In this document: positions 1-13,400 of the stretch, in pieces
Numbering within the stretch: the stretch's first letter is position 1
How the letters are laid out: each line of letters opens with the position of its first letter
NCBI RefSeq assembly: GCF_027744825.2
Contig: NC_071351.1
Location: 12,473,501-12,537,500, forward strand
Direction: 5' to 3'
DNA from: Synchiropus splendidus
Taxonomy: Eukaryota; Chordata; Actinopteri; Syngnathiformes; Callionymidae
Length of the DNA: 64,000 bases
Notes under the pieces: generated by a model
Told to the model about the DNA's origin: nothing
The model's database searches: none
Seen by the model: the letters and a program-made list of their open reading frames with translations, nothing else
Position numbers and translations under genes: made by a program

Positions 1-3
1 CGA

Positions 4-995
<992 letters not shown>

Positions 996-1376
996 CCACC
1001 TGCTGTGTCTCCATTGTTTCTCTGACTGCAAGTGTGTAAATCCATCAGCTGCTCTCACATGAATGTTCAATTCATTGGTCTCTTTGAAACACTTTGTTAC
1101 ACTAATAGTCTGGATTGATGAGTGTACTTAGAGATAAAAGACAAGGAAGCGCTTGAAGAAAGAGGTAAATGTTTTACGATCTAATTGTCTCACAAATGGG
1201 GTGTAAATATTACAATGTTTCACTGTAAATAAATGGAAGCATTGTTTCACTTTATACATGTTATATAGCAAGTCACCTGATCACCTTTGAGACGTAGGAT
1301 AAGTGTGCTGAAAACATTTCAATTTGAAGGTGATGTGTGTGACATCTATTGAAGCAGGAGTCCAGTGGGTACTTAC
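996..1376 (-). other. espn: espn intronic sequence left of the last visible exon
   Basis: AT-rich unique sequence between the microsatellite and the exon at 1377. No ORF or splice-bounded exon was recognised. The exon at 1377 has a good donor on the minus strand, so transcription should continue through here towards the WH2 and actin-bundling exons outside the window. Confidence 0.5.
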
Positions 1377-1424
1377 TCTTCATCTGTCTCAGTGCTGCAC
1401 CCTCAGTAAGAGAAGGTTCCCCGC
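1377..1424 (-). CDS. espn: espn exon 11, 48-nt in-frame exon (putative)
   Basis: After a long pyrimidine tract (minus strand, 1427-1475) and an AG, 48 bases run to a strong donor GTAAGT. Only one frame is open; it completes the split Ser of exon 10 and reads [15 protein letters not shown]. Phase on both sides suits espn, but I do not recognise the peptide from mammalian espin, where TKSFNMMSPTGDNSE follows. It may be a fish or alternative exon. Confidence 0.55.
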
Positions 1425-4400
1425 CTTCACAGGGTAGCAGTGAGGAAAGATGAGAAGAGAAACAGAGAGAAGAGATTCACAGCAAAAAGACTGGGTCGAG
1501 ACGACACAGGAAGAAGTTCAGGCTCCTTCTTAATAGATAATAAAAAGTTATTAAATGCTGCATTTTAGCACCTGAGTTTGGTTATTTGCTTTCTCTCTAT
1601 TCTTTCTTTCTGTGTACAGCAGCCTCAATGCATGAGATCTCCATTTTGAAGGCTTTGTTTTCAGCGTTATATGCAAAAAAAAAAATGAAACAAAACTTTT
1701 CACCAAGAAAAATGTAATGGCTCAATTTGCCAATGCATTATTTCAATTTAACTTCAACAAATTCTATGACATTTGTGTAAAAATAAAGGGAGTAGCAATG
1801 TAAAGGTATATAAAACGTGTATTTAGATAGAAATAAACAGACAAATCTATATTTTGACAACAAAATTTCAGGAAATAATCTGTACTTTTGTGCCTAATCT
1901 TCAGCGTATGATACAAAGCAAACTTGCTGGTGGCTTGAAGAGATAAAAAATCAACTTATAAAAGTGACTGCACAAATAAAAAATGTTTTGATGAGTTTGC
2001 TTGAAAGTGACGGCACAACTGAAGGATCTTTGCTCTGTGGGGCAGCAGTATCAGGGCACTTAAGAAAATAGCTGAACCCTAAACCAGTTCTCTGGGTAAT
2101 GAAGCCTCAGCTCAGTCATTTATAATTTAACTTATCTGAGGTGCAACTGCTGGTCTTTTTTTTTATGTGCGATTAAAATAGAGCATTGTTTATTGTTTCA
2201 TTATTTGAGTTCATTTAAACTGAGGAATTTCATTTGTCATAACCACTAAATCAAAAAGAAAAGGAAATGCATTTGAAGTGCAGGTGGATGGACAGGGAAA
2301 AGAGGAGCGACACTCACTTCCTGATGAGGAAGATGGGCGTCTTTGGTGGGTAGACGTACTGCTTGCCGAGTGATTCTGGGTGGTGGTCGTGTCTGGAGGA
2401 AGCGGAGGAGGTGGAGGAGGCGTTGGCATTGGATTGTTGGGAGGAGGAGGAGGCGGAGGAGGGGGAGGCGGCGGCGGTGGGATGGCCTCGTCTGTGGTGC
2501 CATTTTCAGATGCAGATGCCGGGCTGTCGGCCGGCTCCTCCAACATGGCGGAGCCCTGGATGAACGAAATGAATACATTTATTTTGCAAATAAATAGATA
2601 TATTTTATAGTTCAGACAAGTTAATATGTAGTGGTCGACTTATTGGTGGCGGGTGTCGTGTTCCGTGTTGTTGCCACACAACAAACGTGGTACCAGCTGT
2701 GGCATGCCTCGACAAAACAGGAGGGAAAAGAAAGATATTAAGCTCTAAATCGTCGAATCGGATTAGTCAGTCATTATTATTTACAAAGTTGCCCCGGAAA
2801 GAGAGTTGAGCGGTGCTACGGATCAGACCAATTTCAAAGCAGTCTGTTCACGCAAGGCTTGCTGGCACAAGTGAGGCAGTCGTGCCCATTCAAAGCCTTG
2901 AAACAGTGAGGTCTTCAATGAAGCCTTATTTTATATGAGGCCACGTCAATATTGCTCATCTCATGTGTATAAGAATGGACAGAATGAATGGCCTGACTCA
3001 CGGCATTCAAGCCTGTGACAGATGTATCAACAGTGTCAGACACCCTCTGCTTCCTGCCCCTCGAATCGATTCATAAAGAGATAATGCTCCACAGTTAACA
3101 ACAGCTAATAAGAGCTAATCTCTGGGGGAAATGTCTGAAAAAGGAGCCATCTGCTAGTGCAAGTGATAGCACCTTAAGCCCCCCCCCCCACCTACACGCG
3201 TATGCCACGTTCTGAAAGCGTGCCGTAACTTTGGCAGTTAATGGACCGTGACATCTAACCCGCCCCTCCTTTATTCCTCAGACGCGTGCATGTCATTGCA
3301 GCCCCCTCCGCGCCACAAACCCCCCAGAGAGTAAAGGAGGGAAGGGGTGGGGTCCAGATGAGTCTGGCCGGCACGTGCCGCTCTGGCTGCTGATTAGTGG
3401 CTCCATCTGCTCGGGAGCCTCCGAGACCAGAAAGGGCCCCACTGAGGCTTTAATTGGCTGAATGAGGATTACACCATGTATCAGCTGGAGAGCCCCCACT
3501 CCTGACACCCAGGAGCTTGGAAGAATACCTCCCCAGGGACATGAAGGGGTGTCATGGATATGTTGTGGGGTACTGTGTAGGTATGCGTCTATCATTGGTG
3601 CGCTACAATTGATAATAAGAATACATTTTTCGGTTGTATATTTATGGCTTATGAATAATAATATGATTTGTACAACTATAGAATGCATTTATGGAAGAGG
3701 ATTAGGGCCGGTGAAGAGAAAAATTGGCAGAATTCTGCCTTTAATCTCAGAATTCTGACTTTAATCTCAGAATTCGGACTTTTTTTTCTCAGTTTTTTTC
3801 TCAGAATTCTGACTTTTTTTTCTTAGAGTTCTGACTTTAATCTCAGAATTCTGAATTAAATTTTCTCAGAATTCTGACTTTAAATTGAGAATTCGGACTT
3901 TTTCCTGAGAATTCTGACTTTAAATTGAGAATTCAGACTTTTTCCTCAGAATTCTGACTTTTTTTCCCTCAGAATTGTGACTTTAAAGTGAGAATTCTGA
4001 CTTTAATCTCAGAATTTTTACTTTGTGACGTTGAGCAATGAATTGTAGGGCGGGAAACATCAGACTGCTGTTTAAAGTAAGAAATCTGAAAAAAGTCTGA
4101 ATTCTTACTTTAAGACTGAGAAAAAAGAATTCTCACTTTAAAGTCAGAATTCTGAGAAAAAAGAATTCTAAAAAAAAGTCAGAATTCTCTCTTTAAAGTC
4201 AGAAATCTCAGAAAAATGTCAGAATTCTCACTTTAAAGTCAGAAATCTGAGAAAAAATAGTCAGAATTCTCACTTAAAAGTTAGAATTCTGAGATTAAAG
4301 TCAGAATTCTGACAGAATTTTTTTCTTCACTGGCCCTCATCCTCTTCCGTAAAAATGGCCACAGAAGAAAACTAGAAAAATGCTCTGAATTCTATTTTGA

Positions 4401-7400
4401 TTTTATAAATGACCTATTAGCTTTGGAAATGAATATAGTTAATAATCCAGAACATGGCTAACAGTGAACAATGGGCACGTCTAATGTCTGTTTCATGACA
4501 AATTTGTTTGGACAGACAACACAGATCAGAAAAAGCATCCCTCTCATTCTTTGTCCAATTGTGAGCCGTTTGCTGTTTGGCAGCTTCCTGAAACGTTTAC
4601 ACAAGAGGGTGAGGGCTGGATGGAATGGATGGAAATGAGGGGCGCAGTTTGCATCAGGTCACAAACAAAAGATCTGAGCTTATGTAACATGCTGTGTAGC
4701 TTATCGAACAGGCAAATACTGACATCACTGCGGTAATCTGATACCAACACAACATCAGTTACAAAAACCTCACCCAGCGAGGGATAATTGTGGCTTCATC
4801 TTATGACTTTTGACATCTAAAACTGAAAAAGTAAACTGTAAAACTGTCCGATACAGAGTGCCACGCCTTGATGGTCCTCTGTGGCATCATATTCTAATCA
4901 TCAGTCACACCTAAAGTGGAGCCTCCCTCAGCTCAATCGTTGAGCTAAATAAAACAAAGAGCTTAAACTGTTTTTTTAACGTTTATTTTTAGTTTTTAAC
5001 AGCGCACACATACGTGAACAACTGAGATGTTATTATGAGATCATTTTAAAGGCACAAACCAAGTCCTTCATTTGTCATTACGCCTTAATTATCAGGCTAC
5101 TACAAAATTCTTAAACATTATATATTAATTTGGAAAAACATTTCATAATTGCAGTCAGTCGTCGAAACATTTTCTATAAGCTGTTTCCCATACCGCAAAA
5201 AAATCTAAACCAAAACAAACTCTGTAGGAGCCCTACAGGAAGTATCTTCTTATCTATTATTGTCAACACTGAACCGAGCAAAATAAAATATGTTGTTCTA
5301 AAATATAAAGACAGGGTGGCTCTACAGAAGGCTCACTTGTTCTCAGAGAGAATGCTTTAGTTCTGCGGTTAAATAACGGATGAATAAAATGAAGTTATTT
5401 GACTAGTAGTGTGTCTCACAAGTGTCCACAAATGGCATCAAATGAATCTTGAGTCTGCTTTCCTCCATTGCCTTTAATACATGTTTGAAAATGATTTGAA
5501 GAAAAGCTGACTGACTTTGATTTTATCCTCTACCCTTGCAGCATGTTTGCCATGAGCTCTGATGGTTCTCGGTGGAGGTACATGGTTCTCAAAGGTGCAA
5601 TACAAAATAAGGCACGAATAAATCTAACATTTTGACATAGCTATTCTCACCCTGACACCTAACACTAACATAACCAAAGTCAGAATAAAGTCATCGAAAA
5701 TCATCATCAATTTTTTTTCTGTAATTTTACTGTCAGTCAAATGATCCCTACTTATATGTATTTCTTGCACAACCATTGCTGAGGTGCCTCTTATCCTAAT
5801 AATATAAAATGGCAACAGTAGATTATTGTTGAAAGGAATCGGATTATCTTCAGAAAAGTTATGATAACTTAAACACCAGTAACAATCCGAATGCGGATGA
5901 AATCCTTTGAAGTTCAGAAACCTTATTTCCAAGTAGGACACTTGGAATTTACAAGTGATAGAGGTAAATTAGGTCACAATGAAATAAAGAACTATGAAAG
6001 AAACTCAAAAGGTACACAGTGATGCTAATGGCACTTGGAAAATGGGAGTAGAGGTGCAGGCTCGTATATCTATTTCATTCTCTGCCAGAAATGGGAGATA
6101 TTGTTTAAGTTTGTTTTGTTTGGCATGAAACACAATGATGCCTTGCCTCCTCATTGGGCGCCATGACTTTGCTCCCCCGGGGCTCGGCTGTGTCGCTGCC
6201 CAGGTTTTTGTAGTAGTCCCCAGTGCTGGGCTGCTTGCTGAAACTCCTGGACTTTCTGTTGGAATCCACGCGCCGCAGCTTCTCGTGCTGATCTCCCGCC
6301 AACAGTTTCTGAGCCAAAAAAAAGTGAATCAATACAAGTACAATGTGCAACAATAATTTATACACAAAAAAAACGTTAAACTTTCATGGCAGAATTTTAA
6401 TATCACACAGTTTTAATTCTCATCGGAATGTGTGGCACGGCACACAGAGTAAGTCGGCTTTTCTGCCAGATTACTGCGTTTAACTGACCAGAGCTGCTTA
6501 ATTTTAATAAGAGAACAAGGCTTTATTGAGTTCCCCTAAAACACTGGGGGTTCTATGTCATACCATACAATTCAGAATGACTGTCAGCCACAAATTGGAC
6601 TGTTGATTTCAAAATGTGCATGACAAAGACTACCTTTTCCTCTTTTGTCATTGCTAGTAAACATACTTTTGTTAGATGAATGGATATAAAATGACCCTAA
6701 ATGCTGAGCAAACAAGCGGCTTCCTCAAAAGTCCTACTGAACAAAGACGAAAGTGACACACACACAAAAGAGATGTCCATTATTAACTCGAAAAGGGAAG
6801 TCATGGCCATGTGACCCCTGACCTCTCCCTTTTGTGGTGTCGTGTTCTACGTTCTCATGGGCTCGTAAAGTGTTGTACTCGGTAGTCCTCAGGTGGGAGT
6901 GTAATGTGAGCAGGGCTGCGCTACAGATGGTTTGATTGTCAACCTCCTGGGAGGTGGGCACGCTTTAGAACGTTGAAGAGGCTTTTCGCCGCATTATTCT
7001 CCTCACAACATTCACACATGCAGCCGATACTTGCACTCAGAACCATGAGTACTTTCTCTCTTTAAAGTTTTATGATCCAGCACAGCTTATACCAAGTTAA
7101 GTAAGTGTTTAGCATGTTGAAAATGATTTAGTCTGACCAAAGCATGACAATTTTTAACTGACATATTTCACATATTTAACACATTATAATCCTGCCACTC
7201 CTTTCCTCCGGCCTTTCACCTTGAAATACAACACAAAATGCTTTTAGTTTTTCCCACACTGTGATCCCAGCATTACAATCTCACGGTCTGCCACATTAAT
7301 TTGCAGTCATTCTTGACTATTCAAATCTAGATCACATCATCGTATTGAGAAAATCTAAATCTTACTGCTGCCTTGTTGTCTTGTAACAACTTACCTGCTC

Positions 7401-10400
7401 AAAAGTCCTCTCCAGGAGCTCACCTCCAGTCTCCACAGATAAAACAAACCGGCAGCGAGAGATGCTGTCACCAGATCTAGACCTTCCTCTCCTCCGCTCT
7501 GCGCTACACCTGTCACTCTACCCGCAGTCTCGGTTTACCCACCGGCCTCATCAATAAACTATCTGCAGTGATGTCACCGGTAGACTTCATTCGAACCACT
7601 CCCCACCCCGGCCCCGTGCTTTTTATGCAAAACATAAAGATCCAGCAACAAGGCGCGAACCATTACACGCATAAGTCTTCAGAAATAGTGAAGATAAATT
7701 CTCCTGAATTTGTCCCACATTGCTTAGAAATGTTGGTGTCACTCCAGCAGAGAACGTCACATGTTGAAAGAATGAATATATAAAAGGCAAAGCATCCATT
7801 TGTTTGGCAGCTGCAGACAAAACATTTGAGGCAAATGCAGACAAATGAGGTGACTCGACAGGTAATGACTGGAATATACAAACTCTTGAGTCACCAGAAA
7901 TGTGCACACAGTCAGTGCAGGATGGTTTTATTCAGGAGGTTAATGTTCCATGTTGCTACGGCGACCAGGATGGACAGCTTTATTTACAATGTTTATAGAG
8001 CGTGTGTGCTCCAAGTTCCAAGAAGAAGAAGCTTAGACTAAATTGTTAATGAGAACCCGCTGGGAGCTGGCCTCCGAGGTGGAGCAGTGGCAGGGCTAAT
8101 TAAAACCTCGCCTCCCCATGACGGACCGTAGCGATGGGACGAGACACAAACTCACCTCCATCAACTCAGTGTTAAAACGAAAAAAAAAAATCTGTTTTTT
8201 TCTGTTTTTTATTCCTCTCACTCCTTTGTGTGATTTCTTTTAGGAGACATCCATATTTATTACTTTTATAAAGGTTATGAGGCACCACAAAAAATAAACA
8301 AATGTAAAAATGTATTCCTTCATTGACACTTTGTAGTTATGCAAAGTTTTATTTGAAAATACTATTTTAAACCTTTGAAATACCGACTTTTTTACACTGT
8401 GCGACATTCCTTGCTTAGTTACAATATAGGATCAATGATGTCGTGTGCGTCCACAGACTCACTTTACATTTTCAATAATTTATTAGGAAAACAAATTTAA
8501 AAATAAATGATCAAATTCTGAATTAATGTCAAAGCACTTAAGCTGGAAGTGGCTAACATTTTGAACCCAACAAAGTAGTAATAAGAACCATTTAATTACA
8601 TAGTTATTACCTGAGTTTAACCTTTAAAATTTTGATCATAATAAAGCAAATCTGATTTAAAGATGAAGTATTGCTTGTCTGATGGTTGGAACTAGATAGA
8701 AGCACAAACTCGGTGACCCCAGTCTGTTGAATCTTGAGTGAGAACCAGGATCAGTTTACTCCTTTGATGTCTCGAACCAACAAAATGTTCTATCCAAAAT
8801 ACAGATTTTCCTCCTTGCTTCAGAATTAATGTCAAAGCACTTAAGATGGAAGTGTCTAACATTTTGAACCCAACAAAGTAGTAATAAGAACCATTTAATT
8901 ACACAGTTATTACCTGAGTTTAACCTTTAAAATTTTGATCATGATAAAGCAAATCTGATTTAAAGATGAAGTATTGCTTGTCTGATGGTTGGAACTAGAT
9001 AGAAGCACAAACTCGGTGACCCCAGTCTGTTGAATCTTGAGTGAGAACCAAGATCAGTTTGCTCCTTTGATGTCTCGAACCCACAAAATGTTCTATCCAA
9101 AATACAGATTTTCCTCCTTGCTTCAGAATTAATGTCAAAGCACTTAAGATGGAAGTGGCTAACATTTTGAACCCAACAAAGTAGTAATGAGAACCATTTA
9201 ATTACATGGTTATTACCTGAGTTTAACCTTTCAAATTTTGATCATAATAAAGCAAATCTGATTTAAAGATGAAGTATTGCTTGTCTGATGGTTGGAACTA
9301 GATAGAAGCACAAACTCGGTGACCCCAGTCTGTTGAATCTTGAGTGAGAACCAAGATCAGTTTGCTCCTTTGATGTCTCGAACCCACAAAATGTTCTATC
9401 CAAAATACAGATTTTCCTCCTTGCTTCAGAATTAATGTCAAAGCACTTAAGATGGAAGTGGCTAACATTTTGAACCCAACAAAGTAGTAATGAGAACCAT
9501 TTAATTACATGGTTATTACCTGAGTTTAACCTTTCAAATTTTGATCATGATAAAGCAAATCTGATTTAAAGATGAAGTATTGCTTGTCTGATGGTTGGAA
9601 CTAGATAGAAGCACAAACTCGGTGACCCCAGTCTGTTGAATCTTGAGTGAGAACCAGGATCAGTTTACTCCTTTGATGTCTTGAACCAACAAAATGTTCT
9701 ATCCAAAATACAGATTTTCCTCCTTGCTTCAGAATTAATGTCAAAGCATTTAAGATGGAAGTGGCTAACATTTTGAACCCAACAAAGTAGTAATGAGAAC
9801 CATTTAATTACATGGTTATTACCTGAGTTTAACCTTTCAAATTTTGATCATGATAAAGCAAATCTGATTTAAAGATGAAGTATTGCTTGTCTGATGGTTG
9901 GAACTAGATAGAAGATAGAGATACAGATATTCCTCCTTGCTTCTATCGCTTGTAACCTGTGTTTGAGTGATCTGAGGCCAGATTATTACTGGGATTCTGA
10001 TGGAACCTCTCCCATCCAGCATGGCGTGTCAACTCCAGTAATGAGCATGGTTGTTTGTCTTGTTAGCATGGCTGGAACAAAAACATCTTTGTGCGCTGTG
10101 CGTTACACAACTGATGGGGCACAAGGGTGGTGGTGGTGGGGGGGAGCGGTTTATCACAAATATGCACCCTGTTTCCTGCACAGATGATCCAAACGCTCAT
10201 GCAAACACACTTGTGGTGTTTCTCACCTCCTTCTTGCTGCTGCTGCTGCAGCTCTCCACGTGGCGCAGGTTGCTTTTCACCTTCAGGAACTCGGCTGATG
10301 TGGGCTCCTGAGGGGGCTTGGGTGCGGGGTAACTCGGGGGCGGAGGAGGCGTGGGGGGGGACTGAGGTGGAGGCGGGGGTGGAAAGGTGGGAGGAGGAGG

Positions 10401-13400
10401 CAGCTTTGCATCGCCGGAGATTTCCTTCTTCCGAGATGAGTCAGAGTCAATATCGGGGTTTAACATGTCCATGTAAGCCTGCATGTCTGAGATGGCCGAC
10501 TCAGACGCGCCTGCATGAAGGAGAAGTATTTTACAATGGACACAGTTGTTTTTATTCACCAGAAGCTTTAAAACGAACATTTGCATTTGAACCACCAGGG
10601 TGCAGCACCATGCTAACTGATGCTAATCCCAAATACACGTCATCATTTTGCAATAATGAGGGAAATATTTATTTCTTTTCTTTACAGTTTTATCATTTTC
10701 AATTGAGCACAGCTTGCTGTGTGAGTCATCACAGCTCAATTGTTGTTTCTTTGATATTTGATTTCGATATTTGATATTTATGGATATTTCACACATTTCT
10801 CTCCTGGATATTGTAAATTTTATAGGTTGGAATTATTTCTATTATATCAACATTTCAATATATGTGTATATATGTATATGGAAAAAAAAATCAATATATG
10901 GCATATGTTTTTTAACCAAATGACAAAAGGATTTGATTAAAATGACTGAAAAAGAGGCATAAAATTTTTCCCAAATATACAAATTCATTATCAATTAAAG
11001 TAATTTGTGTGGACAATTTGGAGCCTTCAATTATGCACTCTATTGCTCCAATACCATTCAAACATGGCTTCAGGTCCCTGTATTTTGAGGATTGAAATCT
11101 GGCTTGCGACAGTGACATTTCCCCACTCGAGGACTACCTGTGTGTGCTACTGTGTGAAGCTGACCGAGTGGACCTCGTGTTGTTGTCAGGCTGCTCCTCT
11201 TCTCTCCCGTGCTGGACTGGCTGGAGTTCGCAGAGTCGTAGTTGGACAGTGAGCTGGACGGGGAGCTGATGTCAAAGTGCGCTGGCTGAGTGGCTGGGGG
11301 CATGGTGGTGTTTGGAGACGACAGTCCTGAGTCCTGCTGCTTGTACTCAAGGTCTGTCGACGGATCTCTGGACAATACACGATGCTCCACACTCTGGCGA
11401 ACACACAAGATAACAATCACTTACAGTAAATATCTCTCTGAGATGATGTGAAATGACTCCAAAGTAAAGACTAACAGCTGCTCAGAAAGGCGGTGAAAGG
11501 CTGCCACACCTGAGTGTGTCTCAGGGGCGTTAGAACAGGACAGAGAAATTTGTTTCCCATAAAGCAAGATGCTTGTTGTTCCATGTAAGTCCCAAAGGGG
11601 TATTGGAACATCGATAGATGGAAATATTCCAGCATTTCTAGTCTTTATAGAGCACAACATCGACCATGAGAAGAGCAGAATGGTTGGTTGGTATAGTTAC
11701 ACTCAAATGCTATGACTATAATCTTAATCTTCTTCATGACAAAAGTCGCCCTTAAAGGTCATCATAATGTAGCATCTTTCACATTATTTATTATTCTCCA
11801 AGCAAGACAGGGGGATATACGGGCACCACTGTCACATATATCCTTGTTTTCAGCTATAGGTGAATTGATCCCATTGGTCCAATTAGTGTCAGTACATTGT
11901 AATAACAGGTTCGGGTGAGGAATGGCGTCATGTGTCAGCTGTGGACGAGACGTAAACATTTCAGCTTACAGACTTCTGTGGTCACTAATTCAGAAAAATA
12001 TCTTCCCAGACAAGTTGAACATAAAAATACCTCGAGCTCGTGTTCTTACACAGTAATAACAATGCGGCTTTTCTGGCATATTACACAAATATGATGCAAC
12101 TGTCTTGTAAATAACGGCTCACCATGTTTTCAACGGTGCGGAGATACTTTGCACACTGCGTGTGTCCGTTGTACTCGGCCAGATCTGCCGCTGTGAACCC
12201 GTCCTGGTCCCTGATACCAAGGTCCACTCCGTTGACAACTAGAATTTGACAGCACTGCAGAACAGATGAAAATATTAGGTCAAGTGCTCATGTAATTTCA
12301 GACAATTTTAAGACCATTAAAAGACAAGAATGACAGCAACACAACATGGTCACAGACAGAATGCGTTTCATAGTGGCCTTCTCAACCATTTGATGTGCGA
12401 AAATCTAATATATCTGTGTTTCTCCAACACCAGAAAAAGCAATGACAACTGAATTCTTATGGGGCTCAAACCAGCTGGTGCTCCGTTAGCTGACCAGACT
12501 TCTGTGTTGTAGTCAAAGCAGTTGGTCACAACAAACCAAAAATGGCAGCTACAGATTGTCCATTCAAAGCAGATGGTTGGTGCGGAGGTACAGGAGAAAA
12601 TTAGATCCACACCTCCAACAATGATCCAATACATCAATGCATATACCTCTAGTTCTCCATTCTCAGCAGCGTCATGGAGAGGAGTCCCTCCCCAGTTGTC
12701 AGTGACAATATCACCACCGTGCAGCAGCAACCAGCTGAGAACCTTTGCGTGACCACGGCTGGCGGCAAAGTGCATGGCTGTCGCTCCGTCACCGTCCCTG
12801 TCTGCCAGGCTGATCTCGGCAAAGCTCATCTGAAAGTGCGTGAGGAAGTAAAAAATATCAATTAACACTGCATTACAGGAGTTCATTTTTTTAGATTTTT
12901 GCTGACCAGCCAGACGATGACTGTGTTGTGGCCCATTTGAGCAGCAGCATGGAGGGACGTCATCCCATCATTGGCCCTGGTGCTTGGATCTGCCCCGCAA
13001 TCTTTGACCAGGTACTGGACGATTTCAAGGTGACCCTCCTGACAGGCCAGGTAGAGGGGTGTGGCACCATTCTTCGTCTGAGAGTTGACAAGACTGACAG
13101 AAAACGGTTGTAAATAAACTGCGCAGGTAAACACTGTAGAAAGTGTAGCTAAAACGGGCTATTAATGAAAAAAATATAAATACACCATAACAGCATGACT
13201 TCAGCTAGCTTTAAAATAATTCAGTTCCAGTGTGAACATCTGATAAAATTATTTGATATCAGCTCAGGCATAACTTCAATTCGAACCATCTTGGACCTTT
13301 GCTTTTGGCGTCCTGCCCTTTCAAAGAGCGCTTAGCTGGAACCCCTGCTGTGCAAGCTCTCCATGAAAACACACTTGGATGCCTTCTCCATTGTCAAAAC

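Larger units (their letters stand above)
2556..6146 (-). other. espn: espn intron 9
   Basis: GC-AG intron of about 3.6 kb. It holds the foldback element at 3694-4348, a run of ten C residues near 3180-3190 and otherwise unique AT-rich DNA. The open frames of 60-130 codons in it lack conserved motifs and look accidental. Confidence 0.6.

Noticed and set aside
2343..2610. Gly/Arg- and Glu-rich plus-strand frames
   Set aside because: Shadows of the polyproline codons of espn exon 10.
3293..3688. 131-codon minus-strand frame in espn intron 9
   Set aside because: No splice sites that fit espn and no recognisable domain; likely accidental.
8521..9944. tRNA-like or SINE origin of the 303-bp unit (GGTTCGAGAC on the minus strand resembles a B box)
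   Set aside because: No matching A box at the right distance, no cloverleaf, and copies are tandem rather than dispersed.
10127..10774. 215-codon open frame on the plus strand
   Set aside because: It runs antisense to the proline-rich espn exon 7 and owes its length to GGTGGAGG-type codons; no conserved motif.
12368..12646. Extension of the espn exon 4 frame past its donor
   Set aside because: Sequence after GELE loses all ankyrin character and the next conserved residues (CCQILVVNG) are in exon 5.
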